A DNA stretch of 6,737 nt from Candidatus Rokuibacteriota bacterium (GTDB lineage Bacteria; Methylomirabilota; Methylomirabilia; Rokubacteriales; CSP1-6). Position 1 is the stretch's first letter; each line of letters opens with the position of its first letter. The notes under the pieces are model-generated. The model was not told where the DNA came from. It did not search any database and saw nothing but the letters and a program-made list of their open reading frames with translations. The position numbers and the translations under genes are program-made. Location of the stretch: the NCBI GenBank assembly GCA_003220195.1, contig QHRT01000192.1, positions 1 through 6,737 on the forward strand. The letters run 5' to 3'. Positions 6,201-6,737 of the stretch are shown here, piece by piece.

Positions 6201-6250
6201 GCAACGTCCTGCCCCATGCTTGACTTCGTTCATGGCATGTGGGACGTTGC
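6201..6250. repeat. Imperfect inverted repeat in the divergent intergenic region (possible operator or leader hairpin)
   Basis: GCAACGTCC (6201-6209) is exactly inverted as GGACGTTGC (6242-6250). Inside it, CATGC (6215-6219) is inverted as GCATG (6235-6239), leaving a 15-base centre that holds TTGACT (6220-6225). The left arm GCAAC can pair alternatively with GTTGC at 6193-6197, so two competing hairpins are possible. The element lies between the VOC gene and the substrate-binding protein gene, about 80 bases before the latter. A regulator-binding site is the simplest reading, or a leader-RNA structure if transcription starts upstream. No regulator gene is visible in the window. Confidence 0.5.
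6220..6248 (+). promoter_or_regulatory. Weak candidate promoter for the substrate-binding protein gene
   Basis: TTGACT at 6220-6225 is a good -35-like hexamer, but the hexamer 17 bases later (GACGTT, 6243-6248) is a poor -10. It is listed because it falls inside the inverted repeat and points towards the plus-strand gene at 6328. On the opposite strand TTGACG (6156-6151) faces the VOC gene, likewise without a convincing -10. The rest of the 238-base intergenic region (6090-6327) shows no coding sequence. Confidence 0.22.
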
Positions 6251-6327
6251 CCGGCACTCGCTCGGTCGCTTCGGGTCCCGTAGCCACTTCCTTCGTTCAG
6301 AACGTCGTGACAGGGAAGGAGAGCCCG

Positions 6328-6737
6328 ATGGCCGCCACCGACGCCCTCCCGCGCCATCTCCGTCGTCGTGTGACCCGTCGTGAGTTTCTCGATTCTGTCG
6401 CCTGGGGTGGCGTTGCGGGCGGCGTCTTTCTCGGGGCGCACGCTCGGAAAGCACTCGCAGCCGCCGCGCTGTACCCGGACTGGATTCCCGCCAGCCCCAA
6501 GCTCCCCAGGCGTGGCGGCACGCTGACGCGGGCCTCCGCCTGGGACCCACCGGTGATCGATCCGCGCCTGACCCAGTCCATCGGGCTGTTCCAGTTCGCC
6601 GGGCTGACGAGCAATCGCCTCTTGCGCCATGTGTTCGTGGACGAGGCGACCGGCTACAACGACCTGACCCTCAAGGGAGACCTTGCCGAGTCCTGGCAGG
6701 CGAGCAGCGACCAACGCGTCTGGACGTTCAAACTGCG
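6328..6737 (+). CDS. ABC transporter substrate-binding protein, family 5 (peptide/nickel/opine type), Tat-exported, 3'-truncated by window edge
   Basis: 136 complete codons are visible before the right edge; full family members are about 500-560 residues. The N-terminus carries a twin-arginine signal: TRREFL at residues 16-21, a hydrophobic stretch from about 24 to 38, and an Ala-rich region to about 48 (ARKALAAAALYP). The mature start has the family hallmark RRGGTLTRA (61-69). It is followed by DPRLTQS (78-84) and GDLAESWQASSDQRVWTFKLR (117-137, last codon partial), which is the usual family-5 LAESW...WTFKLR motif. The protein should bind a solute in the periplasm and deliver it to an ABC permease, presumably encoded further right. 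The ATG at 6328-6330 has AAGGAG six bases upstream. It is divergent from the VOC-to-hydroxylase cluster, so shared regulation and supply of that pathway's substrate are plausible but unproven. Confidence 0.9.
   Translation, partial: MAATDALPRHLRRRVTRREFLDSVAWGGVAGGVFLGAHARKALAAAALYPDWIPASPKLPRRGGTLTRASAWDPPVIDPRLTQSIGLFQFAGLTSNRLLRHVFVDEATGYNDLTLKGDLAESWQASSDQRVWTFKL

Noticed and set aside
6191..6205. Short hairpin GTTGC-GCT-GCAAC as a terminator
   Set aside because: A 5-bp stem with a 3-base loop and no T-run is too weak. It is kept only as an alternative pairing of the larger inverted repeat.
4539..6383. Long plus-strand open frame (614 codons) opposite the MetE-like and VOC genes
   Set aside because: It crosses two clear minus-strand genes and the intergenic region and ends inside the substrate-binding protein gene. 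It has no recognisable domain.

Overview
The window looks like a chromosomal segment from a GC-rich, probably free-living bacterium of the soil or sediment type. Evidence is the strong G/C preference at third codon positions, the long antisense shadow frames this creates, clear AAGGAG-type ribosome-binding sites, and a gene mix typical of proteobacterial or Rokubacteria-like genomes. The lineage is an inference and cannot be fixed from this sequence. There are no RNA genes, insertion sequences, CRISPR arrays or phage genes.

Layout: seven genes lie on the minus strand and one partial gene lies on the plus strand, with a 238-base divergent intergenic region at 6090-6327. Reading the minus strand in transcription order (right to left), they are a VOC-family protein (5652-6089), a short MetE-like zinc methyltransferase (4458-5627), a two-domain NIPSNAP protein (3769-4395), and then a molybdenum hydroxylase operon. 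That operon consists of the large molybdopterin subunit (1506-3695), the 2Fe-2S subunit (1039-1509), the FAD subunit (308-1042, frameshifted, with its tail in another frame to 207) and a CoxG-like SRPBCC protein cut by the window edge (1-210). Junctions in the molybdenum operon are 4-base GTGA or ATGA overlaps, so translation is probably coupled. On the plus strand, 6328-6737 is the start of a family-5 ABC transporter substrate-binding protein with a twin-arginine signal.

How the genes may work together: the hydroxylase has the three-subunit architecture of CO dehydrogenase but lacks the copper-binding cysteine loop of true CoxL (its loop is GHARSPGEPQ). It is therefore better read as a hydroxylase or dehydrogenase for an unknown organic substrate. 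Its neighbours are a metal-dependent VOC enzyme, a methyl- or alkyl-transferase-like protein, a NIPSNAP protein and a divergent solute importer. Together they suggest uptake and oxidative breakdown of a small organic compound, but the substrate is not identifiable here.

Points of special interest are the frameshift in the FAD subunit, a large inverted repeat around a -35-like element in the divergent promoter region, a candidate promoter just upstream of the NIPSNAP gene, and a perfect 11-bp hairpin between the NIPSNAP gene and the hydroxylase operon.
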